In this document: positions 17,563 through 26,412 of the stretch, one piece after another
How positions within the stretch are numbered: the stretch's first letter is position 1
How the letters are laid out: every line of letters begins with the position of its first letter
Assembly (NCBI RefSeq): GCF_016889805.1
Contig: NZ_CP069535.1
Span: 3,348,001-3,412,000 of the forward strand
Source: Rhodanobacter sp. FDAARGOS 1247
GTDB lineage: Bacteria > Pseudomonadota > Gammaproteobacteria > Xanthomonadales > Rhodanobacteraceae
Reading direction: 5' to 3'
DNA: 64,000 nucleotides
The notes under the pieces: generated by a model
The model's database searches: none
Told to the model about the DNA's origin: nothing
Seen by the model: the letters and a program-made list of their open reading frames with translations, nothing else
Position numbers and translations under genes: made by a program

Positions 17563-18231
17563 ATGTCTCCCGCAAGCCTGGCTGTTGCTCACCGTACCCA
17601 TCCCGACCCCGCGCGCATCGCGGCCATCAGCGCCGCCATCGCACTCAACCTGGCGGTGATCATGATCGCGACGAGGCCTTCGGGCCCGGCGTTCTTCCAC
17701 GCCATCCAGCGGCTCAACCCGATACCCACGATCAGCTTCATCCCGCCACCGGAGCCGGTGATACCGCCACCACCGGTCGAGGTGCTGCCGCTGCCGCATC
17801 CACCCGTCGCGCCACCGGTGGTCCACCACCAGACACCGATCAGCCCGCCGGTGGCGGCACCCGTCGCCGAGGGCAACGTCCCGGTGGCGCCGGTCACCAC
17901 GCCCACCCTGCTGCCGGCGGGCACGACCACCGGCCCCGCGGTGGACGCCGCACCGGTCGAAGCGAGCCTGGCCTATCGTTCGGCTCCGCTGCACTTCCCC
18001 ACCCGCGCGCTGCAGCAACGCATGCACGGCACCGTGCTGTTGCGCGTGCTGGTGGATGAAACCGGCAAACCCGTCCAGGTGACGGTGGAGCGTGGCAGCG
18101 GTTACCTGCTGCTGGATCGCAGCGCCATCCAGCAGGTGCTGGACGGCTGGCGCTTCCAGCCTGCCATGGTCGACGGGCGGGCGGTGCGCGCGCTGGCGCG
18201 TGTGCCAGTGACGTTCAATCTGCGCGAATGA
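17563..18231 (+). CDS. TonB-like energy transducer
   Basis: 222 residues. One N-terminal transmembrane helix (about 18-36), a Pro-rich periplasmic stretch at 53-95 (PPPEPVIPPPPVEVLPLPHPP), and a C-terminal TonB domain (FPTRALQQRMHGTVLLRVLVDETGKPVQVTVERGSG to VPVTFNLRE). TonB proteins carry the energy of the proton gradient to outer-membrane receptors. No exbB or exbD is adjacent, so it would use an ExbBD complex encoded elsewhere. It may serve the TonB-dependent receptor 4 kb downstream. AGGAGG lies 8 bp before the ATG. Confidence 0.85.
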   Translation: MSPASLAVAHRTHPDPARIAAISAAIALNLAVIMIATRPSGPAFFHAIQRLNPIPTISFIPPPEPVIPPPPVEVLPLPHPPVAPPVVHHQTPISPPVAAPVAEGNVPVAPVTTPTLLPAGTTTGPAVDAAPVEASLAYRSAPLHFPTRALQQRMHGTVLLRVLVDETGKPVQVTVERGSGYLLLDRSAIQQVLDGWRFQPAMVDGRAVRALARVPVTFNLRE

Positions 18232-18238
18232 GGGGTCG

Positions 18239-18292
18239 CCACGACACGGCGCCCGGGCCGTTCCGGCGGCACACCGGGCGCCGTTGTCGTGG
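18239..18292. terminator. Long hairpin after the TonB-like gene
   Basis: CCACGACACGGCGCCCGG (18239-18256) pairs with 18274-18292 apart from one bulged base, leaving a 17-nt GC-rich loop. It starts 8 bp after the TonB-like stop. No T-run follows, so it is either a Rho-dependent end, an RNA-stabilising hairpin or a repeat. Confidence 0.5.
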
Positions 18293-18364
18293 CTGTCCCG
18301 TTCAACAACCTGTTAACGATGCGCATGATCCACTTGCGGCCATTCACCCTGCCAGGTTCCACGC

Positions 18365-18940
18365 ATGGGCACGCATCGACACATCCTGAAAACCCTGCGC
18401 AGCATCGCGCTCGAACACGCCGGCTCCGCCCACCCCGACCTTGCCTCGATGGCCCGCGAACTGGGCCGCGTGGTGCACCAGGACGCCTCGTCCATGGCCA
18501 CCCGGCTGGCCTCGCTGCGCCGGCGGCAGCGCGGCTTCGAGCAGATCCTGCTGAGCCGGCGCAACAAGCCGCCACTGAGCCTGTGGATCGTCGCCTGGCC
18601 GGCGAACCACGTTTCCCCGCTGCGCGAGCATGGCGTGTGGGGTCTGGAGATGGCCCTGGTCGGCGCGCTGGAAGTGCAGTCCTGCCAGCGCGACGCCGCA
18701 TCGAACGAACTGACGGTGCTGGATCGCCAATGGCTTGGCCCGGGTGACGGCGCCTGGTTCGACGGTGAGGTCCACCAGCTGCGTCGCTGCCGCAACCTGT
18801 CGCGCTACGAGACGGCCCTGTCGCTGCACGTCTACGGCGATGACATGGCCGACTACGCCACGCCCGGGCGGAGCGGGCCTGCCGCGGCGCAACTGAAGGT
18901 CGCACCACGCCACATCACCGCCAGCCGCCTGCACGGCTGA
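18365..18940 (+). CDS. Cysteine-dioxygenase-like cupin with an altered metal site
   Basis: 191 residues. The fold pattern is that of cysteine or 3-mercaptopropionate dioxygenase: ANHVSPLREHGVWG (81-94) corresponds to the metal-binding HxH strand, VHQL gives His137, and SLHVYGDDM (153-161) gives the conserved His155 and Tyr157. The first metal His is Arg87 here (R-E-H instead of H-D-H), so only two of three Fe ligands remain. It may be inactive, use a different ligand, or have another role. The start of the FAD-binding protein gene lies 25 bp downstream, probably in one operon. Confidence 0.72.
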   Translation: MGTHRHILKTLRSIALEHAGSAHPDLASMARELGRVVHQDASSMATRLASLRRRQRGFEQILLSRRNKPPLSLWIVAWPANHVSPLREHGVWGLEMALVGALEVQSCQRDAASNELTVLDRQWLGPGDGAWFDGEVHQLRRCRNLSRYETALSLHVYGDDMADYATPGRSGPAAAQLKVAPRHITASRLHG

Positions 18941-18965
18941 TCTGGAACCCGACGAAAGAAGCGCC

Positions 18966-20333
18966 ATGTTTCGACGCCTTGCCCTCATCGGCGGTGGTGC
19001 CGCGTCCGCCAGTTTGCTCAGCGAACTGCTGGAACGCGACACCACGCCACCGCTGCAACTGGACTGGTTCACCGGTGGTGGCCGCCCCGCGCGCGGCGTG
19101 GCCTATGCCACCACCTCCGAGCACCACCTGCTGAACGTGCGGGCGGCGTCGATGAGCATGTTCGCCGGCAAGCCGCGCGGCTTCCTCGACTTCGTGCAGC
19201 GCAGCGATCCGGCCGTCAACGGCACCGACTTCCTGCCGCGCCGGCTTTACGGCGACTACCTCGAGGCCGAGGTGGCGCGGGCGCTGAAGCAGGGCCAGGC
19301 GCGCGGCCATCACGTCAACCTGATTCCCTTCGCGGTGGACGCGCTGGTGCCGGAAACCGACGGCGTCACCGTGATCCATGGCGAGGAAAGCCATCGCGTC
19401 GACGCGGCCGTGCTGGCGCTCGGTGCGCTACCGCCACAGCCGCTGGGCGTGGTGGGCGAAGCGGCGCTGGCCAGCAGCCGCTACATCGTCGATCCGTGGC
19501 GCCTGCTGGCCGACGTCGACCACACGCAGCCACCGCCGCGCAAGGTGGTGCTGGTGGGACTGGGGCTGACCGCCGTCGATGTCGTGCTGGAACTGTCCGC
19601 GCGCTGGCCGCAGGCCGGGTTCGTCGGCCTGTCCCGTCACGGCCGCTTTCCCGAGGTGCACCTGCACAACGCGGCATTGCCCGTCGACGACGGCGCCGGG
19701 CTGGTCGAGGCGATGCGCGATGCGCCCGAAATCCGCCAGTGGACACGCCTGCTGCGCGAAGCCATCGGCCAGCCCGGCATCGAATGGCGGGCCGTGGTGG
19801 ACAGCCTGCGCCCGCACCTGTCCGGCCTGTGGGGCGAACTTCCGCTGGAGCAGCGTTCGCGTTTCATGCGGCACGCACGCTGGGCGTGGGAGCGCGCGCG
19901 CCATCGCATGGCGCCGGCAGTCCACGACGCGGTTGATGCCCTGGAGCGCAGCGGCCGGCTGCAACGCCGATGCGGGCGGCTGCACGCGGTGGAGGCCGAT
20001 GGTGCCTCACTGCGATTGACCATGGCCCACGCCGGCGTCGTCGAGACGCTGGATGCCGACCTGGTGATCCAGACGGTCGGGCTGGACACGGACCTGCGTC
20101 GCAGCGACCATCGACTGATCAGCCAGTTGCTCACCAACGCACACATCGAGGCCGATCCGCTGGGCCTGGGCGTGATCGCCGACCGCAACGGCCGCCTGCA
20201 GCACGGAGACCGGCATTGGCCCCACCTGTTCGCCATCGGCAGCCTGTTGCGCGGCACCCTGTGGGAGTCCACCGCGATGCCGGAAATCCGCCAGCAGGCA
20301 CGCCACCTGGCCGACCAGTTGCTGGACGGCTGA
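18966..20333 (+). CDS. FAD/NAD(P)-binding oxidoreductase
   Basis: 455 residues of the FAD-NAD(P)-binding family often found next to cupin dioxygenase genes. N-terminal Rossmann motif LALIGGGAASASLLSELL, then HHLLNVRAASMSMFAGKP and a second dinucleotide motif (VVLVGLGLTAVDVVLEL). The C-terminus has the GSLLRGTLWESTAMPEIRQQA helix typical of this group. The substrate is unknown; with the upstream cupin, a sulphur or thiol compound is plausible but unproven. The cardiolipin synthase start is 19 bp after its stop. Confidence 0.78.
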   Translation: MFRRLALIGGGAASASLLSELLERDTTPPLQLDWFTGGGRPARGVAYATTSEHHLLNVRAASMSMFAGKPRGFLDFVQRSDPAVNGTDFLPRRLYGDYLEAEVARALKQGQARGHHVNLIPFAVDALVPETDGVTVIHGEESHRVDAAVLALGALPPQPLGVVGEAALASSRYIVDPWRLLADVDHTQPPPRKVVLVGLGLTAVDVVLELSARWPQAGFVGLSRHGRFPEVHLHNAALPVDDGAGLVEAMRDAPEIRQWTRLLREAIGQPGIEWRAVVDSLRPHLSGLWGELPLEQRSRFMRHARWAWERARHRMAPAVHDAVDALERSGRLQRRCGRLHAVEADGASLRLTMAHAGVVETLDADLVIQTVGLDTDLRRSDHRLISQLLTNAHIEADPLGLGVIADRNGRLQHGDRHWPHLFAIGSLLRGTLWESTAMPEIRQQARHLADQLLDG

Positions 20334-20352
20334 GCCACGCGCCGCGCCCCTG

Positions 20353-21747
20353 ATGACGGCCGGCGCGCTCACCTTCTGCATCCTCCTGCTGCACGCGCTG
20401 GGCCTGCTCGCCGCGATGCATGCGGTGATGCACACGCGCACCCCGCAAGGCGCGATCGGCTGGGCGTTCGGCCTGTTGCTGCTGCCCTACGTCACCCTGC
20501 TGCCTTATCTCTATCTCGGCTCCAGCCGCTTCCTCGGTTACCGCGTGAGTCACCAGGCGCCAAGGGAACATCCGGCAGCGACCGGGGCGGACGACGAACC
20601 GGCCACCGATCCGGCCTGCCCCGGCTACGCCGCGATCAGCGCCCTGCAGGGCCGGCCATTCCGCAGCGGCAACCGGCTGCGCCTGCTGATCGATGGCGAC
20701 GCCGCCTTCGACACCATGCTGGCGGCGATGGCCGAGGCACGGCACTACCTGCTGCTGCAGTTCTTCATCATCCATGACGATGCGCTGGGTCGGCGCCTGC
20801 AGCAGGTCCTGCTGCAGCAAGCCGCCGCCGGGGTGCGCGTCTGCGTGCTGTTCGACGGCATAGGCAGCCATGCGCTGCCACGCAGCTACGTCGAGACCCT
20901 GCGTGCCGGTGGCGTGCAGATCCACCGCTTCGCCACGCATCGCTGGCGCAACCGGCTGCAGCTCAACTTCCGCAACCATCGCAAGATCGTGGTGGTCGAT
21001 GGCGCGCGCGGCTATGTCGGCGGGCTCAACGTGGGTGACGAATACCTTGGCCTGAAGCCGCCGCTGGCGCCGTGGCGCGACACCATGCTGGAACTGCGCG
21101 GACCGGTGGTGGCCGACCTGCAGCAGCTGTTTGCCGACGACTGGCACTGGATCACCGGCAGCACGCCACCGCTGCCGCCGGCGCCGACTGAAGACGGGAA
21201 CGCCAGCGCGCTGATCGTGGCCAGCGGCCCGGCCGATCCGCAGGAAACCGGCTCGCTGTTCTTCACTGCCGCGATCAACGCGGCGCGCCAGCGCGTGTGG
21301 CTCAGCACGCCCTATTTCATCCCCGACCACGCGGTGCGTGCGGCGCTGCAGCTGGCCGTGCTGCGGGGCGTGGACGTGCGCATCCTGATTCCGTCGCGCC
21401 CGGACCACCACACCGTCTTCCTGGCCTCGACCCTGCACGCGTACCAGGCCGTGCGCGCCGGCATCAAGGTGTTCCGCTACCAGCCGGGCTTCCTGCACCA
21501 GAAGGCGTTGCTGATCGATCGCGAGGCCGCGGCGATCGGCAGCATGAACCTGGACAGCCGCTCGTTCCGGCTGAACTTCGAGGTCGGCGCGATGGTGGTC
21601 GACCACGGTTTCGCCGCGGACGTGGCGGTCATGCTGCTCGACGACTTCAGGCGCGCCCGGGCCATCGACGAACACGAGTATCGCGATGCACCGTACCTGC
21701 GCCGGGTCGCCATGCACGTGGCGCGATTGTTCGACCCGCTGCTGTAA
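20353..21747 (+). CDS. cls: Cardiolipin synthase (phospholipase D superfamily)
   Basis: 464-residue inner-membrane enzyme that condenses phosphatidylglycerol to cardiolipin. Two N-terminal transmembrane helices (about 5-27 and 35-57), then two HKD catalytic motifs: His209/Lys211/Asp216 (NHRKIVVVDG, followed by GYVGGLNVGDEY) and His382/Lys384/Asp389 (LHQKALLID, followed by GSMNLDSRSF). Length and spacing match ClsA-type enzymes (about 480). It follows the FAD protein gene by 19 bp. Confidence 0.93.
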   Translation: MTAGALTFCILLLHALGLLAAMHAVMHTRTPQGAIGWAFGLLLLPYVTLLPYLYLGSSRFLGYRVSHQAPREHPAATGADDEPATDPACPGYAAISALQGRPFRSGNRLRLLIDGDAAFDTMLAAMAEARHYLLLQFFIIHDDALGRRLQQVLLQQAAAGVRVCVLFDGIGSHALPRSYVETLRAGGVQIHRFATHRWRNRLQLNFRNHRKIVVVDGARGYVGGLNVGDEYLGLKPPLAPWRDTMLELRGPVVADLQQLFADDWHWITGSTPPLPPAPTEDGNASALIVASGPADPQETGSLFFTAAINAARQRVWLSTPYFIPDHAVRAALQLAVLRGVDVRILIPSRPDHHTVFLASTLHAYQAVRAGIKVFRYQPGFLHQKALLIDREAAAIGSMNLDSRSFRLNFEVGAMVVDHGFAADVAVMLLDDFRRARAIDEHEYRDAPYLRRVAMHVARLFDPLL

Positions 21748-21793
21748 CCACCATGCGAGGCAGGACAGGCGCCAGCTCGCCCTGTTGCCTGGC

Positions 21794-22036
21794 ATGACGG
21801 CCGTCGGCGTTTCCGCCTCTGCCTTCGCCGCCGGTGAACCGTCCCATCTTGTCGGACGTACGCTGTCGATCGACGGCAACACCTGGCGCTACCAGGTCTT
21901 CGTGCCGGACGGCTGGACGGCTGAAAGGAACTGGCCGGTGGTGCTGTTCCTGCACGGCGGCGGCGGGCGCGGCGGCGACCAGGTTGGCGCAGGCACGATC
22001 ATCGTTCTCAAAAAAAGGAGCCGGCAGGGTCGCTGA
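21794..22036 (+). pseudogene. Truncated alpha/beta-hydrolase (esterase) fragment
   Basis: Only about 80 codons of a secreted esterase/PHB-depolymerase-like protein remain: a signal-peptide h-region (LLPGMTAVGVSASAFAAGEP), a beta-rich start (GRTLSIDGNTWRYQVFVPDGW) and the strand before the nucleophile elbow, VVLFLHGGGGRGG. It then runs straight into a terminator on the other strand (IIVLKKRSRQGR-stop). The catalytic Ser, Asp and His are missing. The best ATG upstream (21753) is out of frame, so there is also a 5' lesion. Remnant left at the junction with the next island. Confidence 0.72.
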
Positions 22037-22042
22037 CGGCTC
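22010..22042 (-). terminator. Rho-independent terminator of the TonB-dependent receptor gene
   Basis: On the minus strand: GAGCCG-T-CAG, loop CGACC, CTG-C-CGGCTC, then a run of seven T within CCTTTTTTTGAG. It lies about 90 bp after the receptor stop. The stem has one mismatch. Confidence 0.8.
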
Positions 22043-22129
22043 AAGTCTGGGGAGCGGGTGAAACGGCCTTGCGGGCGCTGGAGCCGGATGGCAGCCGTGC
22101 TCGCGCAAGACTGCCGTGGCACTGAAAAA

Positions 22130-25100
22130 TCAGAAATCGTAGGTCACGCCGAAGCGCACGTAGCGTGGCTGGGATTGCGAAACCGCCATGCCGTAGGTCG
22201 GGTCCAGCGCACTGGTCTCGCCATAGAAGGGCGAGGTCTGCGTGGTGACCCGATTGTCCAGCACGTTGTAGACCATGACGTTGAAGGCGAGCTTCTTTTC
22301 CGCCCACAACGGGCGGTACTCGGTGCTCAGGCTGAGCGTGTATTGCCACGGATTGTGACCCGCATCGCCAGGCCGCGACGGCACGCCGCCGCACCAGTGG
22401 TAGTAGTCGCCGTAACCGGTGGGGTTCGATTCCGCCGGCCCGAATTTTCCAAGGCAGCTGCGCGGCGCGCCGGAAATGATCGCCAGGTTGCCGGACACCA
22501 GCCACTCCGCCGCCAGCTGATAGGAGCCGTACGCCTTGAGCTGGTGGCGCCTGCTGTTGGAGAGTTCGCCGTTGGCATACTGCATCAGCGAGCCGAAATC
22601 CCAGTCCACCGTGGCCGAGACGTCGGTCTGGCCGATGTCCGTGCGCACCTGGCCCTCGCTATTGCCGTAGCTGCGCGAGAACAGGTAGTCGACCTTGCCA
22701 AACCATTTGCCGTCAAACGGGTGTTCCAGATAGACGTCCAGACCATAATAGTGGCGCTTGATGCCGGAGCTGAATCCGAAATCGGCGGTCGTCATCGGAA
22801 CCGAGTAGTAGCCACTGCCATCCAGCTTGGCCACCTTCAGGATATTGGTGCGCCCCGGGTTGAACAGATAGGCGCCGGAGATCAGGCCGGCGTCGTAAGT
22901 GGCCGGATCGATGCCCATGCGATCCATCTTGGCCGCGACGGACGCGGAGTCACTGTAGTCGTCGATCGCGGTGCGCAGGTTGCGGTAGGTAGCCTTGGCG
23001 CCATACACCCACGCATCGCCAAGCTTTCTGTCGAAGCCGGCAATGAACTCGTCCTGGTACTCGGATTTCAGGTTGGTCGCCGCCACCGTGTTCGGGTCTT
23101 TCGACTGGCCGTATTCGCGGTTGGCCGAGATCGGTGCGCCAAGCCCACGGCTGGTGTCGATCGGCGTCAGCCCGGTCGGCTGGCCGTGGGCATCGATGCC
23201 GGTATAGGTAAAGTATTCGCGGGTGTACAGCGGTGCACCGGCCTGGCGCATCGCCACGGTGGCCGGCATCGCCAGGAAGTAGCGACCCGCGTTGCCGTAC
23301 ACCTTGAAGCTGGAGTCGCCATTGACGTCCCAGCTGAAGCCGACACGGGGCGCCCATTGCGGCTTGGTCAGGCGCAGATAGGCCACGCCGTTGGGGTTGT
23401 AGTTGGTGAACTGGTCGTTGCGGATACCGAGCTTGACCAGCCAGCGGTCGTTGATCTGCCAGGAATCCTCGAGGTACTGCGCACGCTGCTCCACCCGCAC
23501 CGAGCCGCCGCCGTAGCGCTTGTACTTGGCCACGTAGTAGCCCGTGCCGCCACCGGGATAGCCGTTCGGTGCGGCGACATAGGGATCGTCTCCCGGCGCA
23601 CCGATGATCGGGTTGCCCGGTGCACCCTTGTTGTATTCCCACGCAAAACCCTGTCCGGCCATCTTGTTGCCGTCGTGCAGATCCTGCACGGACTGATTGT
23701 CGATACCGCCGGTCAGCGTGTGATCACCGAGCCGGTAGCTCAGGTCCAGCCGAAGATTGGTATTCCGGGTGGTGTGCGCGGGGTCGTTGACCGCACCGAC
23801 CGTGCCCGGACTGGTGATCACCGTGCCGCCGTTCAGCGCCGGGTTCTGGTTGTACGACGAGTACAGTCGCGGATAGGTCGGATCGTAGCCGATGATCTCG
23901 TTGTAGTAGGTGCCATCCATGCGCCCGTACAGCACCGACAAGGTGAGGTTGTCGGTGAGGTAGCTGGTGAACTTGCCGGTGTACAGGTCCGCACCCACCT
24001 TGGTCGACACCGCATGGCTGTTGAAACTGCCCGTGGCGCCGGTTGCATAGTCGTAGTTGTACACATCCGCCGAATACGCGCGCTTGGTCGAGGCACCGGT
24101 GACTTCGAGAATGTTGCTGTCATTGATGTTCCAATCCAGCTTGGCGTACCACTTCGGGTAGTCGTTGCGATAGCGAGTGCTGAGGTTGGCGTCGGTCGAG
24201 CTGGTGCTGTTGCCCTGGCGGCGCTCGGCCTCGACCGACGCAAACACGAACAGCTTGTCCTTGATCAGCGGGCCACCGGCGTACAGGCTTTCCACCGTGG
24301 TCCACGAATTTTCGTCGGCGTTGCGGTTGTACAGCTTGCCCTTGTCCGGGCCGTTGACGTAGTCGATGTCGCGCTGTTCGCCACGTGCAAACGCCGGCGT
24401 CCACGACAGTTGCGCACCGAATTGCCAGGTGTCGGTGCCGCGCTTGCCCACCTGGTTGATCACGCCGCCGTCGGAGCGACCATAGGCTGCGCCGTAGCCG
24501 CCGTTGAGGATTTCCTGCTGGTCGATGGAGCCATACGGCAAGGCGAAGCCGCCAAAGCCGCTGAGCGGATCGGTCGTATTGAATCCGTTGATGTAATAGG
24601 CGTTCTCGGTCACCGAGGATCCGCCGAACGAGACCAGCGCGTTGCCGGTCGGGCCGCCGAAATAGTCGCTGCCGGCAACCACGCCGGGCGCCAGCAGCGC
24701 GATCGCCTCGGCGCTGCGCGCCAGCGGCAACCTGGCCAATTGATCGGCGGTGATGACGGTGCGCGAGTCCACCGAAGTGACGTCGATCGAAGGCAGTGCA
24801 TTGGCGCTGACCGACACGGACGACAGCTCGCTGACATCAGCCCTTGCAGCTTTGCCAAACGATACTTCGGCGCCCGAGCCGACCCGCAAACTGACGTTCG
24901 AGCGCGAGTCCACCACCTTCCCGTCGCGCAGCAAGTTGACGGTATAGGTGCCCAGCGGCAGCGAAGTCAGCGCATAGTGCCCTTGCGCGTCGATGGTGGC
25001 CTGGCGGGTCACGCCGGATGCGCTGCTGACTACCACCGTTGCGCCCTGGGCGTCGGGCACCTGCCCGAAAATGCTGCCGGTCGTGGCTTGGCCGTGGGCT

Positions 25101-25189
25101 GCACCGACCAGGCACATTCCGGAGAAGAGCGCGGTCGCCAGCACGTTCCGGCGCAGCAAGACGCCCCTCGCGGGGGAATGATTTTTCAT
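22130..25189 (-). CDS. Oar-type TonB-dependent outer-membrane receptor
   Basis: 1019 residues. Signal peptide (MKNHSPARGVLLRRNVLATALFSGMCLVGAAHG), then a carboxypeptidase-regulatory-like domain at about 38-120 (GSIFGQVPDAQGATVVVSSASGVTRQ), a plug domain at about 130-260 (SVSANALPSIDVTSVDSRTVITADQLARLPL), and a beta-barrel ending in YVRFGVTYDF with terminal Phe. Oar-like receptors in Xanthomonadales are often linked to peptide or polymer uptake. With a collagenase and a hydroxyproline pathway beside it, uptake of collagen peptides or hydroxyproline is the best guess. The frame is open upstream of 25189, but the signal peptide fixes the start. Confidence 0.88.
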   Translation of the reverse strand: MKNHSPARGVLLRRNVLATALFSGMCLVGAAHGQATTGSIFGQVPDAQGATVVVSSASGVTRQATIDAQGHYALTSLPLGTYTVNLLRDGKVVDSRSNVSLRVGSGAEVSFGKAARADVSELSSVSVSANALPSIDVTSVDSRTVITADQLARLPLARSAEAIALLAPGVVAGSDYFGGPTGNALVSFGGSSVTENAYYINGFNTTDPLSGFGGFALPYGSIDQQEILNGGYGAAYGRSDGGVINQVGKRGTDTWQFGAQLSWTPAFARGEQRDIDYVNGPDKGKLYNRNADENSWTTVESLYAGGPLIKDKLFVFASVEAERRQGNSTSSTDANLSTRYRNDYPKWYAKLDWNINDSNILEVTGASTKRAYSADVYNYDYATGATGSFNSHAVSTKVGADLYTGKFTSYLTDNLTLSVLYGRMDGTYYNEIIGYDPTYPRLYSSYNQNPALNGGTVITSPGTVGAVNDPAHTTRNTNLRLDLSYRLGDHTLTGGIDNQSVQDLHDGNKMAGQGFAWEYNKGAPGNPIIGAPGDDPYVAAPNGYPGGGTGYYVAKYKRYGGGSVRVEQRAQYLEDSWQINDRWLVKLGIRNDQFTNYNPNGVAYLRLTKPQWAPRVGFSWDVNGDSSFKVYGNAGRYFLAMPATVAMRQAGAPLYTREYFTYTGIDAHGQPTGLTPIDTSRGLGAPISANREYGQSKDPNTVAATNLKSEYQDEFIAGFDRKLGDAWVYGAKATYRNLRTAIDDYSDSASVAAKMDRMGIDPATYDAGLISGAYLFNPGRTNILKVAKLDGSGYYSVPMTTADFGFSSGIKRHYYGLDVYLEHPFDGKWFGKVDYLFSRSYGNSEGQVRTDIGQTDVSATVDWDFGSLMQYANGELSNSRRHQLKAYGSYQLAAEWLVSGNLAIISGAPRSCLGKFGPAESNPTGYGDYYHWCGGVPSRPGDAGHNPWQYTLSLSTEYRPLWAEKKLAFNVMVYNVLDNRVTTQTSPFYGETSALDPTYGMAVSQSQPRYVRFGVTYDF

Positions 25190-25547
25190 CGGTAGTTCTC
25201 TCCAGATGCGTTTCGTAAAAGGTCGAACCGCGCCGTCCCTGCATTGATGGCCGCGGCATGGCCGGGGGAGAAGTCGGTCGTTCCGCCAACGCGATTTCCG
25301 AGCCTGCCCCGATCGGCCCGTCACGCAACGCTGCCTGCCTGGAAGTGCGCTGGCGCCCCGTTTCCCCGCGCGCAGCGAGTTCCATGGCGGAACGGAACCA
25401 AGCGTGGACGACGCCACCGCGCAGCGTCTTGTCGATTCAACGCGAAGCGCATGCGGAAATCCGCACAGCGGGGCATGCGCCATCGCCCGTCGCCCGTCGC
25501 CCGTCAGCGGTCGGCCATCGCGCGCAGCCAAGACCCCTAAATGCCGC
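25190..25547. other. Gene-free stretch before the receptor gene
   Basis: 358 bp between the receptor start and the end of the AraC gene, both on the minus strand. It should hold the receptor promoter. A short tandem repeat, three copies of CGCCCGT, lies at 25484-25504. I see no convincing -35/-10 pair, small gene or structured RNA. Confidence 0.5.
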
Positions 25548-26261
25548 TCAGGGCTTGCTCCCTGGCTGCAGGTTGCGGAAGTCCCGGGGCGTCATCCCCA
25601 CCGTGGCCTTGAACTGGCGCGCGAACGCGCTCTGGTCGGTGAAGCCGCAGGCCAGCCCTATGTCTGCGACACTGGACGTGCCCTGCAGCAGGCGCATGGC
25701 CGACTCGATGCGCAGCTTGGTCAGCGCTTGTTGCGGGGTCAGCTGGAACACCCGACGGAAGTGGCGTTCCAGTTGCGCCACCGACACTTCGGCCAGTTCG
25801 GCCAGGCTGCTCACCCGCACGCTTTCCGCAAAATGCAGTTGCATGAATTCAATCACCCGGATCAACCGCGGATAGGTGGGATGCCGTCCATCGGGCTTGC
25901 TCAGGTCACGCGAAATGCCGATCACGCCACACACTTCGCCGCGCTGTCGCAGCGGGTATTTGCAGGTCAGGCACCAGCCCGGTGCGCGGTTCGGAAGGAT
26001 GTGCACTTCCAGCTGGTTCTCGATGGTTTCACCGCTCAGCGCACGCCGGTCCTGCAACGCATAGGACGGACCCAGTGCGCGCGGAAACACCTCGGTCACA
26101 TGGCGCCCGACCACCTCGTCACGACGCTTCAGGCCCAGCCGCCTGACCAGGGTGAGATTGGCATGGGTGTAGCGCCCCGAGCTGTCCTTGACGAAGAACA
26201 CCACGTCCGGCAAGGCGTCAAACAAGCCCTGCAATTCACATGCTGAAATCTTCATGTCCAT
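25548..26261 (-). CDS. PAS-AraC transcriptional regulator, likely hydroxyproline-responsive
   Basis: 237 residues. An N-terminal PAS domain (about 8-110: LQGLFDALPDVVFFVKDSSGRYTHAN to CGVIGISRDLSKP) precedes an AraC/XylS double helix-turn-helix (about 135-230, ending VADIGLACGFTDQSAFARQFKATVGMTPRDFR). It is divergent from the hydroxyproline operon with a 151-bp gap. In pseudomonads an AraC-family protein, LhpR, activates the hydroxyproline genes; this is probably its functional counterpart, though I infer that from position. Start at MDMKISACELQ, preceded by GGGGAAAAG; MKISACELQ (26255) is also possible. Confidence 0.84.
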   Translation of the reverse strand: MDMKISACELQGLFDALPDVVFFVKDSSGRYTHANLTLVRRLGLKRRDEVVGRHVTEVFPRALGPSYALQDRRALSGETIENQLEVHILPNRAPGWCLTCKYPLRQRGEVCGVIGISRDLSKPDGRHPTYPRLIRVIEFMQLHFAESVRVSSLAELAEVSVAQLERHFRRVFQLTPQQALTKLRIESAMRLLQGTSSVADIGLACGFTDQSAFARQFKATVGMTPRDFRNLQPGSKP

Positions 26262-26412
26262 GAACTTTTCCCCGGGTATCCCGATCCAGCGAAACAGCCG
26301 ATCCGGACAGTAACAAGTCGCGCGGCGCGATGGATGTGTTGTGCTCAATTCCGCATGGAACCTTGACAGGCCCGCCTAGACGCCTCCGGCCATCCGCCAC
26401 GACCATGGCCGA

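Noticed and set aside
22058..25195. Very long open frame on the plus strand opposite the TonB-dependent receptor
   Set aside because: It is the antisense of a clear receptor gene; long antisense frames are expected in GC-rich coding DNA, and the translation is a repetitive Arg/Val/His-rich sequence with no domain.
25484..25504. CGCCCGT tandem repeat as a CRISPR or satellite
   Set aside because: Only three 7-bp copies without spacers; it is a simple local repeat.
26363..26368. TTGACA as the -35 box of the hydroxyproline operon
   Set aside because: The bases 16-18 bp downstream (CCGGCC) are no -10 box. The operon may depend on the AraC protein, but I cannot place its promoter.
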